DNA of 57,764 bases from Novosphingobium sp. GTDB taxonomy: Bacteria > Pseudomonadota > Alphaproteobacteria > Sphingomonadales > Sphingomonadaceae. The notes under the pieces were generated by a model. That model had not been told where the DNA came from and made no database searches. It worked only from the letters and a program-made list of their open reading frames with translations. Positions within the stretch are counted from its first letter, which is position 1, and each line of letters opens with the position of its first letter. A program made the position numbers and the translations under genes. This document shows, piece by piece, positions 25,823-34,126 of this stretch. The stretch covers positions 1 through 57,764 of the forward strand of contig JAGNTK010000003.1 of the NCBI GenBank assembly GCA_017987575.1, read 5' to 3'.

Positions 25823-26911
25823 TCAGTTGTCAAAAACGATGACGGAGCGCGCCGAGGCACCCGACTTCATCTTGTCGAAGCCGTCGTTGATCTGCTCGAG
25901 CGGGATCCGTTCGGCGATGATCGAATCGAGATCGAGCAGCCCGCGCATATAGAAATCGACCAGCCGGGGCATATCGACCGGGAACCGGTTCATCCCCATG
26001 ATCGCGCCTTGCAACTTCTTGCCCGACAGCAGATCCATGGCGCTGAGCCCGACCGAATGGTTGAGCGGCATCATGCCAAGGATCGTTGCAGTACCGCCGC
26101 GGCGCAGCGATTTGACCGCGAGTTCGCCCGAAGCCGGCCGACCGACCGCTTCAATCGCGTGATCAACCCCGCCCTTGGTCAGTTCCTGGATCTGCGCGGC
26201 CGCATCGGGCGCCAAGGCATCGACCACGTCGGTCGCGCCCAACTTGATCGCAAGCTCACGCTTTTCCGCAATCGGGTCAGCGGCGATGATCCGGCCCGCG
26301 CCCGCGATCTTTGCGGCGTTGATCGCGGCCAGGCCAACCCCGCCGCAGCCGACCACGGCCACGGTTTCCCCCGGGGTCAGTTTGCAGGCGTTGAAAATCG
26401 TGCCCGCCCCGGTGGTCACCGCGCAGCCGATTACCGATGCCCGGTCGAGCGGCATTTCGGGATCAATTGCGGTGCAGGCGTGTTCGTGGATCAGCATCAT
26501 TTCGGCAAAAGCCGACAGATTGAGCATCTGGTTGACCGGGCTGCCATCGGGACGGCTGAGCCGCGATTCCGAACCTGCCGCGCGGCGGGTCTCGGCACCA
26601 AGGCACAGCGACATCCGGCCGGTCACGCAATATTCGCAGTGCCCGCAGAACGCAGAGAGGCAAGTGACGACGGCGTCACCAACCTTGACCGTGCGCACTT
26701 CGCTGCCAACCGCTTCGACGATCCCGGCGGCTTCGTGGCCCGGAACGGCGGGGAGCGGGTGCGGATAGGTCCCTTCGATGAAATGGAGGTCCGAATGGCA
26801 CAGGCCGCAGGCCGCCGTGCGGATCAGCACTTCGTGCGGACCGGGCTTGCTGATCTGAAGCTGCTCGATCGCGAGCGGCTGGTTCGGGGCGATCAGGACT
26901 GCGGCTTTCAT
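25823..26911 (-). CDS. Zinc-dependent alcohol dehydrogenase
   Basis: A 362-residue medium-chain dehydrogenase. The catalytic zinc ligands are in CGLCHSDLHF and GHEAAG, the structural zinc site is CGHCEYCVTGRMSLC, and the Rossmann motif is VVGCGGVGLAAINAAK. It oxidises a primary or secondary alcohol with NAD(P). ATG 26911 has GGAGAAG six to seven bases upstream; an in-frame ATG at 26923 is the alternative. Family A repeats flank it on both sides. Within the cluster it could oxidise a hydroxyl of the substrate to the acid or ketone. Confidence 0.93.
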   Translation of the reverse strand: MKAAVLIAPNQPLAIEQLQISKPGPHEVLIRTAACGLCHSDLHFIEGTYPHPLPAVPGHEAAGIVEAVGSEVRTVKVGDAVVTCLSAFCGHCEYCVTGRMSLCLGAETRRAAGSESRLSRPDGSPVNQMLNLSAFAEMMLIHEHACTAIDPEMPLDRASVIGCAVTTGAGTIFNACKLTPGETVAVVGCGGVGLAAINAAKIAGAGRIIAADPIAEKRELAIKLGATDVVDALAPDAAAQIQELTKGGVDHAIEAVGRPASGELAVKSLRRGGTATILGMMPLNHSVGLSAMDLLSGKKLQGAIMGMNRFPVDMPRLVDFYMRGLLDLDSIIAERIPLEQINDGFDKMKSGASARSVIVFDN

Positions 26912-26928
26912 CGTCTTCTCCATTCATT

Positions 26929-27021
26929 CCCCTCCCGCTTGCAGGAGGGGTTAGGGGAGGGCTTGTCACCCTACCCCCGCTAAACAGGCCCTTCCCCAAC
27001 CCCTCCTGCAAGCGGGAGGGG
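26929..27021. repeat. Inverted repeat element, family A copy 2
   Basis: The ends 26929-26950 and 27000-27021 are exact reverse complements, including a shared G-to-A change (GCAGGAGGGG / CCCCTCCTGC) that leaves each end hairpin with one mismatch but keeps the long pairing perfect. The element lies between the acyl-CoA dehydrogenase and the alcohol dehydrogenase. Confidence 0.9.
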
Positions 27022-27043
27022 TTGGGGACGGCCGCTTGGTCTT

Positions 27044-28327
27044 CTACCGCGTTACGCCCAGATCGCCCGAGCTGAACCCGGCTTCTGGTTGCGGAGCATG
27101 CTTGCCCATTTCGATCCGTGCGATCGATCGGTTGTGGACTTCGTCCGGGCCGTCGGCGATGCGCAGAGTGCGCTGGCCGGCGTACATCTTGGCCAGACCA
27201 AAGTCCTCGGAAACGCCGCCGCCGCCGTGGGCCTGGATCGCATCGTCAATGATCTTGAGCGCCATGTTGGGTGCCTTGACCTTGATCATCGCGATTTCGG
27301 CCTGGGCGGCTTTGTTGCCGACCTTGTCCATCATGTCCGCTGCCTTCAAGCAAAGCAGGCGCGAGCAATCGATTTCGATCCGCGCTTCGGCAATCCGCTG
27401 CTCCCAAATGGAGTGGGTCGAGATCGACTTGCCGAATGCGACGCGCGATTGCAGCCGCTTGATCATCTTGGCCAGCGCTTCTTCGGCCACCCCGATGGTG
27501 CGCATGCAGTGGTGGATCCGGCCCGGCCCAAGGCGACCTTGCGCAATCTCAAACCCGCGGCCCTCGCCCAACAGCATGTTGCTGGCGGGGATGCGGACAT
27601 CGTTGAGCTTGATTTCCATGTGGCCGTGCGGAGCATCGTCATAGCCGAACACCGGCAGATGGCGGACGATCTCGACGCCCGGTGCGTCCAGTTCCATCAG
27701 GACCATTGATTGCTGGGCGTGCTTCTTTGCTTCGAAATCGGTCTTGCCCATCACGATCGCGATCTTGCAACGCGGATCGCCCGCACCCGAAGACCACCAC
27801 TTGGTCCCGTTGAGGACATATTCGTCGCCTTCGCGGCGGATCGAACATTCGATGTTGGTAGCATCGGAAGAGGCGACCTGCGGCTCGGTCATCAGGAACG
27901 CCGAACGGATTTCGCCGTTCATCAGCGGCTTCAGCCAGCGTTCCTTCTGCTCACGGGTGCCATAGCGGTGCAGCACTTCCATGTTGCCGGTATCCGGCGC
28001 CGAGCAGTTAAATACTTCAGAAGCGAAGCCGACGCGGCCCATTTCCTCGGCGCAGAGCGCATATTCGAGGTTGGTCAGGCCAGGGCCTTCGAATTCGAAC
28101 GTGTCATCGACATGGGTGCGGCCGAACTGCGGCGGCATGAACAGGTTCCAGATCCCCTGCGCCTTGGCGCGGGCTTTCTCGTCTTCGACAACCTGCAGGA
28201 CCTTCCAACGGCCACCTTCGGCGTCCTGCTTTTTGTAGTCACCCTGGCGCGGGCGCACATGGTTCTCAATGAATTGGCGAACGCGGTCGCGCCAATAAAC
28301 CTGCCGTTCTGTGGGATCGAAATCCAT
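27044..28327 (-). CDS. Acyl-CoA dehydrogenase, ACAD10/11 (LvaC) type
   Basis: A 427-residue flavoprotein. Seen are [28 protein letters not shown], the FAD-binding [12 protein letters not shown] block and the C-terminal [11 protein letters not shown] (about 390-399), which is the variant found in ACAD10/11. In that group a kinase domain or partner phosphorylates a 4-hydroxyacyl-CoA and the dehydrogenase fold eliminates phosphate. The kinase partner here is encoded 1.3 kb downstream on the same strand. Start ATG 28327 has AAAGGA upstream. Ordinary alpha,beta-dehydrogenation remains possible. Confidence 0.9.
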   Translation of the reverse strand: MDFDPTERQVYWRDRVRQFIENHVRPRQGDYKKQDAEGGRWKVLQVVEDEKARAKAQGIWNLFMPPQFGRTHVDDTFEFEGPGLTNLEYALCAEEMGRVGFASEVFNCSAPDTGNMEVLHRYGTREQKERWLKPLMNGEIRSAFLMTEPQVASSDATNIECSIRREGDEYVLNGTKWWSSGAGDPRCKIAIVMGKTDFEAKKHAQQSMVLMELDAPGVEIVRHLPVFGYDDAPHGHMEIKLNDVRIPASNMLLGEGRGFEIAQGRLGPGRIHHCMRTIGVAEEALAKMIKRLQSRVAFGKSISTHSIWEQRIAEARIEIDCSRLLCLKAADMMDKVGNKAAQAEIAMIKVKAPNMALKIIDDAIQAHGGGGVSEDFGLAKMYAGQRTLRIADGPDEVHNRSIARIEMGKHAPQPEAGFSSGDLGVTR

Positions 28328-28414
28328 GGGACTGTCCTTTCCTGATACTGTCGAATCTCGAAAACATCCCTGCCACGGCAAGTGGGCCGCGCCAAGGGCG
28401 AATTAACTGCGCGG

Positions 28415-29869
28415 TTAAGCGGCGCCGCCGGGCCCGGGCCCGGACCCTGCCAGATTGGCAATTCTCTGCTCATGATCAGCCCGGGTAATCGGAAAGCGCG
28501 ATATCGCGGTGATCGCCAGAATGCTGATCGCGGCGGCGGCGATGACGAAATACACCGCGAACTGATCAAGGATCGCCTGCGGCACTTGGCCGGGGGTCGC
28601 CTTTGCCGGGAACCCGGATGCACTGATGATGGTCCCAGCCAGAAAAATCCCGACCCCGGTCGCGCATTTCTGGGTGAAGAAATAGGCCGAAAAGAACAGT
28701 CCTTCGGTCCGTTCGCCAGTCTGTTCCTGCGAAGCTTCGATGATGTCAGCACCCATGGACTGGGTCAGCATTCCACCAGCCACCGCGAAACCGTTTCCGA
28801 TTGTCACCAAGGTAAACAAGAGCGGGATCAGCAGCGGCTGATTGTTCTCGGGAAACCACCCGGCAAACCGCAGGAGATAGGGTGAGAGCCCGAAGACCAG
28901 TGAAAGCATGTAGAAGATGACCGCACCGGTCCGCTTTTCGATCCGGCTTTGCAGAAAGCCGATCAGCAGGAATGCACAGATAACCCCGAGAAACAACGAA
29001 ACCGAATAGGCCAGAAACCCGGCCTGCGGCATTTCCCAATAATAGGTCATGATATAGGTCGTCGCGGAAAAGGTCATTCCGACGTTGACGTAGTTGAACA
29101 GGGTGGTGGCCAGCAGGATCAAAAAGGCATGGTTGGCCAAGATCCGCCCGACTTTGCGGACTGTCTCGCCAAACGGCAAATGCACAGCCGGTGCGCTATC
29201 GAGCCGGGCGATCCGCTTGTGGGTGGTCAGAGCTGCGATAAACGCCGCGATGACCATCAGCACGGCTCCGGTCCAGCCATACCGCTCATAACCATCGAGG
29301 TTGAGCTGCCCCACCGGATAGCGCTCCGACGGCACCAGAAACACGCCAAAGGCCAGCATCAGCATGGCGAGCCCGCCGGCCCAGGAAAAGATGAAGCGCC
29401 AGCGGGTGATCGAAGTTCGCTCGTCATAGTCGCTGGTCAGTCCGGGAACCACTGAAAGCGCCGGAATTTCATAGCAGGACACCGCCGCGCGCATCAGGAA
29501 TGCAAACAGCAGAAGATAGCCATAAAGCCAGCCTTCGCTAAGTTCTGGTGGATGCCACAGCATCACCCATGCTCCGGCCATCGGCAGGATTGCGGCGTAC
29601 ATCCAAGGATGCCGCTTGCCCCATTTGCTGTGGGTCTTGTCGCTCCAATAGCCGACCAGTGGATCGATCAACGCATCGAGCAGCAACGCAACCAGCAGGA
29701 TCAGCCCAACTAGCCGCGCCTCAAGCCCCAGCACTTGGCTGTAGAACAGCAGCAGCAGCGTGGCGAAGCCGTTGTCTTTGACGCCATAGGCAATCGACCC
29801 GATGCCGTTGCCAAGCTTGATCCGCAGCGGCAGTCGCTCTGCTGCCGGGACAACCACGCGGGCCGTCAT
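28415..29869 (-). CDS. GPH-family MFS transporter
   Basis: A 484-residue twelve-TM carrier of the glycoside-pentoside-hexuronide:cation symporter family. The first helix region reads KLGNGIGSIAYGVKDNGF, followed by LIDPLVGYWSDKTHSKWGKRHPW, the family signature. In Sphingomonadales these carriers often sit beside CoA-dependent catabolic genes rather than sugar genes, and here it most likely imports the substrate of the cluster. Its ATG overlaps the stop of the SDR gene (ATGA), so both are co-translated. Confidence 0.92.
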   Translation of the reverse strand: MTARVVVPAAERLPLRIKLGNGIGSIAYGVKDNGFATLLLLFYSQVLGLEARLVGLILLVALLLDALIDPLVGYWSDKTHSKWGKRHPWMYAAILPMAGAWVMLWHPPELSEGWLYGYLLLFAFLMRAAVSCYEIPALSVVPGLTSDYDERTSITRWRFIFSWAGGLAMLMLAFGVFLVPSERYPVGQLNLDGYERYGWTGAVLMVIAAFIAALTTHKRIARLDSAPAVHLPFGETVRKVGRILANHAFLILLATTLFNYVNVGMTFSATTYIMTYYWEMPQAGFLAYSVSLFLGVICAFLLIGFLQSRIEKRTGAVIFYMLSLVFGLSPYLLRFAGWFPENNQPLLIPLLFTLVTIGNGFAVAGGMLTQSMGADIIEASQEQTGERTEGLFFSAYFFTQKCATGVGIFLAGTIISASGFPAKATPGQVPQAILDQFAVYFVIAAAAISILAITAISRFPITRADHEQRIANLAGSGPGPGGAA

Positions 29870-30720
29870 TGCGGCGTTGCCACCCCGGCCGCTTCGGCCA
29901 TTGCGGTCAGCGCATCGAACAACCCGGGCGCTTCGGGATCCCAGCTGTGGCGCGGTCCGGTGGTGATCCCGCCATCAACGATCAGCGATGTGCCGGTGAC
30001 AAAGCTGGCCGCGTCGCTGGCGAGATAAGCGACGGCCTGGGCGATATCGTCGGGCATGCCGGGGCGGCCGACCGGCTGGGCCGCACTCGACATCTGGAGA
30101 ATCATGGCTTTGGCCTGATCGACCAGCTCGGCCGGCATTTCCATGCTGGCGGTGAAGATGTTGGTGTTGATGAAGCCCGGCTGGACCGCGTTGACCCGGA
30201 TCCCGAACTGGGCAAGGTCTGCCCCGGCGCATTTGGTCAGATGCAGCACTCCGGCCTTGGCCACGGCATAGGCGGTGGGCGAATAGCCCGGGCCGACTGC
30301 CGCGATGCTGCTCGTGTTGACGATGGCGGCGCCCTTGCGGTGCTTCATGTGCGGCACGGCATAGTGGATGCCCATGGCGACTGAGCGCAGCACCAGATCC
30401 ATGGTCAGGTCCCAGCCGGCGGCGTCAACCTCATCAATCCGCCCGCGCGCGCCGCCTGCCGCAGCATTGTTGAACAGCACGTCGATCCCGCCACAGGTTC
30501 CGGCAGCGTGATCCATCAGTGCCTTGATTTGCGGCACGTCGCACACATCGCACGCGACTGGCACGATATTCTCACCCTCGCGCGCGACTGCCTCAGCGCC
30601 GGCCAGGTTGAGATCGGCGGCGAAAACGGTCGCGCCTTCACGAGCGAACAGCAGCGTTGCCGCGCGGCCGATGCCCGATGCCGCACCCGTGATTACGACG
30701 CATTTACCAGAGAATCGCAT
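29866..30720 (-). CDS. Short-chain dehydrogenase/reductase
   Basis: A 284-residue classical SDR. The cofactor motif is TGAASGIGR at 12-20, NNAA is in LFNNAAAGG, and the catalytic set is Ser in NTSSIAAV with YAVAKAG (Tyr-x-x-x-Lys). Asp in FAADLN after strand two suggests NAD rather than NADP. It is the first gene of the minus-strand half of the cluster and overlaps the transporter start. It probably oxidises a hydroxyacyl-CoA or alcohol. Confidence 0.92.
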   Translation of the reverse strand: MRFSGKCVVITGAASGIGRAATLLFAREGATVFAADLNLAGAEAVAREGENIVPVACDVCDVPQIKALMDHAAGTCGGIDVLFNNAAAGGARGRIDEVDAAGWDLTMDLVLRSVAMGIHYAVPHMKHRKGAAIVNTSSIAAVGPGYSPTAYAVAKAGVLHLTKCAGADLAQFGIRVNAVQPGFINTNIFTASMEMPAELVDQAKAMILQMSSAAQPVGRPGMPDDIAQAVAYLASDAASFVTGTSLIVDGGITTGPRHSWDPEAPGLFDALTAMAEAAGVATPQ

Positions 30721-30755
30721 AGCCTAACCTCTCCTGCTATTTTCACTCAGCTTAG

Positions 30756-30774
30756 GACCGGGTTTGGCCCGGTC
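30756..30774. promoter_or_regulatory. Inverted repeat, candidate operator of the minus-strand operon
   Basis: GACCGGG (30756-30762) and CCCGGTC (30768-30774) form a perfect 7-base inverted repeat with a 5-base spacer, 36 bases upstream of the SDR start in the divergent promoter region. Size and place suit a dimeric repressor; no regulator gene is near. Confidence 0.4.
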
Positions 30775-30807
30775 AACGGTGTTGGCGTTTACGCTACGGC
30801 ATCCGGG

Positions 30808-30823
30808 GCGCGGAAATCCGCGC
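30808..30823. promoter_or_regulatory. 16-bp palindrome, copy 1
   Basis: GCGCGGAAATCCGCGC, with 6-base arms (GCGCGG / CCGCGC) around AAAT, lies 57 bases before the first gene of the plus-strand half of the cluster. The same 16 bases recur at 30902-30917 inside that gene. Confidence 0.5.
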
Positions 30824-30879
30824 TTGCGCCAAGGCCCCGGTTCCATTTAACCTCTCGATTAACAAGAGGAGCCTGAACC

Positions 30880-32040
30880 ATGTCCGACCTTGATGCCTTC
30901 CGCGCGGAAATCCGCGCCTGGCTGGAAGCAAACTGCCCCCCCGAAATGCGCGAACCGGCCCGCGATGAGGATGACATCTGCTGGGGCGGGCGGAATTTCA
31001 AATTCAAGAATGCAGCGCAAAAGGCCTGGCTCGATGCCTGTGTGGCCAAGGGTTATACGGTGCCCGACTGGCCGGTTGCCTATGGCGGTGCGGGGCTGGA
31101 CCCAGCGCAGGCCAAGGTCTGGCGCGAGGAAATGAACCGGATCGGCGCGCGTCCGCCGCTGTCTTCATTTGGTATCTGGATGCTCGGCCCGGCGCTGCTA
31201 AAGTTCGGGACCGAAGAGCAGAAGGTCCATTATCTGGGCCAAGTTGCGCGCGGTGAGATCCGCTGGTGTCAGGGTTACTCGGAACCGGGCTCTGGCTCGG
31301 ACCTCGTTTCGCTCCAGACCTTTGGCGAAGACAAGGGCGATCATTGGGTCGTCAATGGCAGCAAAATCTGGACCTCTTATGCCGACAAGGCTGACTGGAT
31401 CTTCTGTCTGGTCCGGACCGACAAGACCAACAAGTATCAGGGCATCTCGTTCCTGCTGTTCGACATGGCGAGTGAAGGCGTTTCGACCAAGCCGATCCTG
31501 CTGATCAGCGGAAATTCGCCGTTCTGCGAAACCTTCTTTGACAATGTCACGGTGCCTAAGCATCAGATTGTTGGCGAGCTTAACCGCGGCTGGGATGTCG
31601 CCAAGTATCTGCTCGGCCACGAGCGCGAGATGATTTCTGGCGCGGGCGGGAATGACCGGCTCAACACCATTGGCGGGTTCTGCAAACGCAATGGCCTTGA
31701 AGACCCGCTGCTGCGCGCGGAACTGGCAATGTTCGATGTCGATGCTCTGGCTTACTCGGCAATGGGCGAAAAGTTCCTTGATGAAATCAAGGTCGGCAAG
31801 GCACATCCCGCCCAGCCCAACACCATGAAATACGCCGGGACCGAGCTCAACAAGCGCCGCCATGAACTGCTGATGGCGGCTGGCGGCAGCGCCGCACTGG
31901 AATGGGAAAGCGAAAGCTCGAACCATGGCGGAAAGGCCCGCTCCTGGCTGCGGACCAAGGCCAATTCGATCGAAGGCGGCACCAGCGAGGTGATGCTCAA
32001 CGTTATTTCCAAACGCATCCTCGACCTGCCGGGAGCCTGA
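30880..32040 (+). CDS. Acyl-CoA dehydrogenase, catalytic subunit of a pair
   Basis: A 386-residue acyl-CoA dehydrogenase. Visible are QGYSEPGSGSDLVSLQT, NGSKIWTSYADKADW and the C-terminal SIEGGTSEVMLNVISKRI, in which Glu of the I-E-G-G-T-S stretch is the expected catalytic base. AGAGGAG before ATG 30880 gives a good ribosome site. The stop is three bases before the next dehydrogenase, and such adjacent pairs form alpha2-beta2 enzymes in steroid and other side-chain degradation. It should introduce the alpha,beta double bond into the cluster's acyl-CoA. Confidence 0.92.
   Translation: MSDLDAFRAEIRAWLEANCPPEMREPARDEDDICWGGRNFKFKNAAQKAWLDACVAKGYTVPDWPVAYGGAGLDPAQAKVWREEMNRIGARPPLSSFGIWMLGPALLKFGTEEQKVHYLGQVARGEIRWCQGYSEPGSGSDLVSLQTFGEDKGDHWVVNGSKIWTSYADKADWIFCLVRTDKTNKYQGISFLLFDMASEGVSTKPILLISGNSPFCETFFDNVTVPKHQIVGELNRGWDVAKYLLGHEREMISGAGGNDRLNTIGGFCKRNGLEDPLLRAELAMFDVDALAYSAMGEKFLDEIKVGKAHPAQPNTMKYAGTELNKRRHELLMAAGGSAALEWESESSNHGGKARSWLRTKANSIEGGTSEVMLNVISKRILDLPGA
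30902..30917. promoter_or_regulatory. 16-bp palindrome, copy 2 (in the coding start)
   Basis: An exact second copy of GCGCGGAAATCCGCGC, 94 bases downstream of copy 1 and covering codons 8-13 of the acyl-CoA dehydrogenase. The spacing is close to nine helical turns, so two bound dimers would face the same side of DNA. Confidence 0.4.
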
Positions 32041-32043
32041 ACC

Positions 32044-33183
32044 ATGCCACTCTATCACACCGAAGATCAGGCCATGCTGGCCGACACCGCGCGCGGATTT
32101 CTGGCTGACGAAGGCAACATCGCCAAGCAGCTGCGCCATTTGCGCGATATCAATTGCAAAGACGGTTTCGGCCACGCGCTGTGGAAACAGATGGCCGAAC
32201 TGGGCCTGACCGGAATTCTGGTTGAAGAGGCCGATGGCGGGCTCGGCATGGGCCATGTCGAGGCCGGGATTGTGCTCGAGGAGATCGGCCGCAACCTGAC
32301 GCCGTCGCCGTTCCTGACCAGCTCGGTCATGGCCGCGACCGCGCTCGGCGGGGCAAGTGCCGATTTGAAGGGCCGCTATCTGCCCGGCCTGATCGCTGGC
32401 GACAGCGTGTTTGCCGTCGCGATTGACGAAGGCCCCAAGCACCGCCCCGAACGGATTGCGACGCGCGCGGAACGCTCGGGCAATGGCTTCAAGCTCAGTG
32501 GCAGCAAGGCCTTTGTCGTGCAGGGCGGCAGCGCCGACATGCTGGTGGTTGCGGCCCGGACAGCGGGCGATGACAGCGATCACGATGGGATCACACTGTT
32601 CGCGGTGCCCAAGGATGCCGCCGGGATGAACCTCGATGTGGTCCGGTTGGTCGACAGTGCGCAGGCCGCACATCTGAAGCTCGACAATGTCCAGCTCGAT
32701 GCGGATGCCGTGATCGGCGACGTCGATGGCGGGCGCGAATTGCTGAACCGGGTGCTCAATGCCGGGCGGATTGGCGCGGCGGCAGAAAGCGTCGGGGTGG
32801 CGATGGGCAGCTTTGAGATGACCACCACTTACCTCAAGCAGCGCAAGCAGTTCGGCAAGCTCATCGGCGAGTTTCAAGCGCTCCAGCACCGCGCGGCGCA
32901 TCTCTATTCTGAACTCGAAATCGCCCGCGCGGCGGTGATCAAGGCACAGCAGCTGCTCGACGGCGGATCGGACAAGGCCGAACTGATGGTCTCGGTCGCC
33001 AAGGCCAAGGCTGGCAAGGCCGCCAGCCTTGCGGTCAAGGAAGGGGTCCAGATGCACGGCGGGATCGGGATGACCGACGAATACGACATCGGCCTCTACA
33101 TGAAGCGTGACCGCGCGCTGGCCGAATTCATGGGCGACATGTACTACCACGCCGAACGCGTGGCGCAGCTGAGCGGGTATTGA
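32044..33183 (+). CDS. Acyl-CoA dehydrogenase, partner subunit lacking the catalytic Glu region
   Basis: A 379-residue acyl-CoA dehydrogenase fold: FLADEGNIAKQLR, GLTGILVEEADGGLGMG, RKQFGKLIGEFQALQH and HGGIGMTDEYDIGLYMKR. After that, where catalytic subunits have E-G-T-S, this protein reads FMGDMYYHAERVAQL, so the usual base is absent. In heteromeric enzymes (FadE28/FadE29 type) one subunit provides the Glu and the other completes the FAD site. The gene is separated from the first subunit by three bases. Confidence 0.9.
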   Translation: MPLYHTEDQAMLADTARGFLADEGNIAKQLRHLRDINCKDGFGHALWKQMAELGLTGILVEEADGGLGMGHVEAGIVLEEIGRNLTPSPFLTSSVMAATALGGASADLKGRYLPGLIAGDSVFAVAIDEGPKHRPERIATRAERSGNGFKLSGSKAFVVQGGSADMLVVAARTAGDDSDHDGITLFAVPKDAAGMNLDVVRLVDSAQAAHLKLDNVQLDADAVIGDVDGGRELLNRVLNAGRIGAAAESVGVAMGSFEMTTTYLKQRKQFGKLIGEFQALQHRAAHLYSELEIARAAVIKAQQLLDGGSDKAELMVSVAKAKAGKAASLAVKEGVQMHGGIGMTDEYDIGLYMKRDRALAEFMGDMYYHAERVAQLSGY

Positions 33184-33191
33184 GAATAATC

Positions 33192-33292
33192 CCCCTCCCG
33201 CGTGCGGGAGGGGCTAGGGGTGGGCCTGTGTGAATTTGCACGTTGCTCGCCGTAACTGACCCACCCCCGACCCCTCCCGCAAGCGGGAGGGG
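33192..33292. repeat. Inverted repeat element, family A copy 3
   Basis: End hairpins 33192-33213 (CCCCTCCCGC/GCGGGAGGGG around GT... as CGCGTGCG) and 33271-33292 (CCCCTCCCGC-AA-GCGGGAGGGG variant), with GGGGTGGGC and GACCCACCCCC as inner complements. It separates the dehydrogenase pair from the second SDR. Confidence 0.88.
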
Positions 33293-33307
33293 AGTAGGAG
33301 AGAAAGC

Positions 33308-34123
33308 ATGGATTTCACCAAACTGTTCAGCCTTGAAGGCAAGATCGCGCTCATCACCGGGGGCAGCCGCGGGATCGGCAAGATGCTGCTCGAAGGCTAC
33401 CTCGCCGCCGGATGCGAGCGGGTCTACATCACTGCGCGCAAGAAGGCGCAGCTCGATGAAACCGTGGCCGAATTCGAAGCCCAGTATCCGGGCAAAGTGA
33501 TCGGCATTGCTGGCGATATCAGCCAGTCAGACGGGATCGCGCAATTGGTCGCGGAACTGAGTGCGCGCGAAACCCGGCTTGATGTGCTGGTCAACAATGC
33601 CGGGGCAGCCTGGGGCGGTGATTTTGAAACCTTCCCTGAAGTGGGCTGGGACAAGGTGATGGACCTCAACGTTAAATCGTTGTTCTTCCTGACGCAAAAG
33701 CTGTTCCCGCTGCTGAAAGCTGCGGCCAGCTTTGATCGGCCGGCCAAGGTGATCAACATTGCCTCGATCGACGGGCTGCGGCCCAACCCTTGGGAAACCT
33801 ATTCCTATCAAGCCAGCAAGGCGGCGGTGATCCACCTGACCAAACGGATGGCCGCGCGGCTGATCAAGGACAACATCGTCGCCACCTGCATCGCCCCGGG
33901 TGCCTATCCGAGCGAAATGAACAAGGCCGCGGCCAAGAACCCCGAAGGCAGCGCCAAGGGCATTCCCTATGCCCGGATCGGCGTGGCCGAGGATATTGCG
34001 GGCGGCGCGATCTACCTTGCTAGCCGGGCCGGGGACTATGTCGTCGGCACCACGATCCCGATCGACGGCGGCATCGTCAACGCCTGGGTTCCGACCGAGT
34101 TCAACGATCCTTCGGGGCATTGA
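33308..34123 (+). CDS. Short-chain dehydrogenase/reductase
   Basis: A 271-residue classical SDR: cofactor loop TGGSRGIGK, NNAG in LVNNAGAAWGG, catalytic Ser in NIASIDGL and Tyr-x-x-x-Lys in YSYQASKAA. Arg in ITARKKAQ after strand two favours NADP. The general layout resembles the RhlG-like group. The family A repeat ends 15 bases before the start and GGAG follows it. It lies three bases before the lactonase gene and probably reduces or oxidises a keto/hydroxy group of the pathway intermediate. Confidence 0.92.
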   Translation: MDFTKLFSLEGKIALITGGSRGIGKMLLEGYLAAGCERVYITARKKAQLDETVAEFEAQYPGKVIGIAGDISQSDGIAQLVAELSARETRLDVLVNNAGAAWGGDFETFPEVGWDKVMDLNVKSLFFLTQKLFPLLKAAASFDRPAKVINIASIDGLRPNPWETYSYQASKAAVIHLTKRMAARLIKDNIVATCIAPGAYPSEMNKAAAKNPEGSAKGIPYARIGVAEDIAGGAIYLASRAGDYVVGTTIPIDGGIVNAWVPTEFNDPSGH

Positions 34124-34126
34124 GTC

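Noticed and set aside
31198..33150. A 650-codon open frame on the minus strand across both paired acyl-CoA dehydrogenases
   Set aside because: It lies wholly opposite two genes with clear family motifs, has no recognisable domain, and is what high-GC codon bias produces on the opposite strand. The same applies to 3563-4552 (minus) and 54317-55396 (minus).
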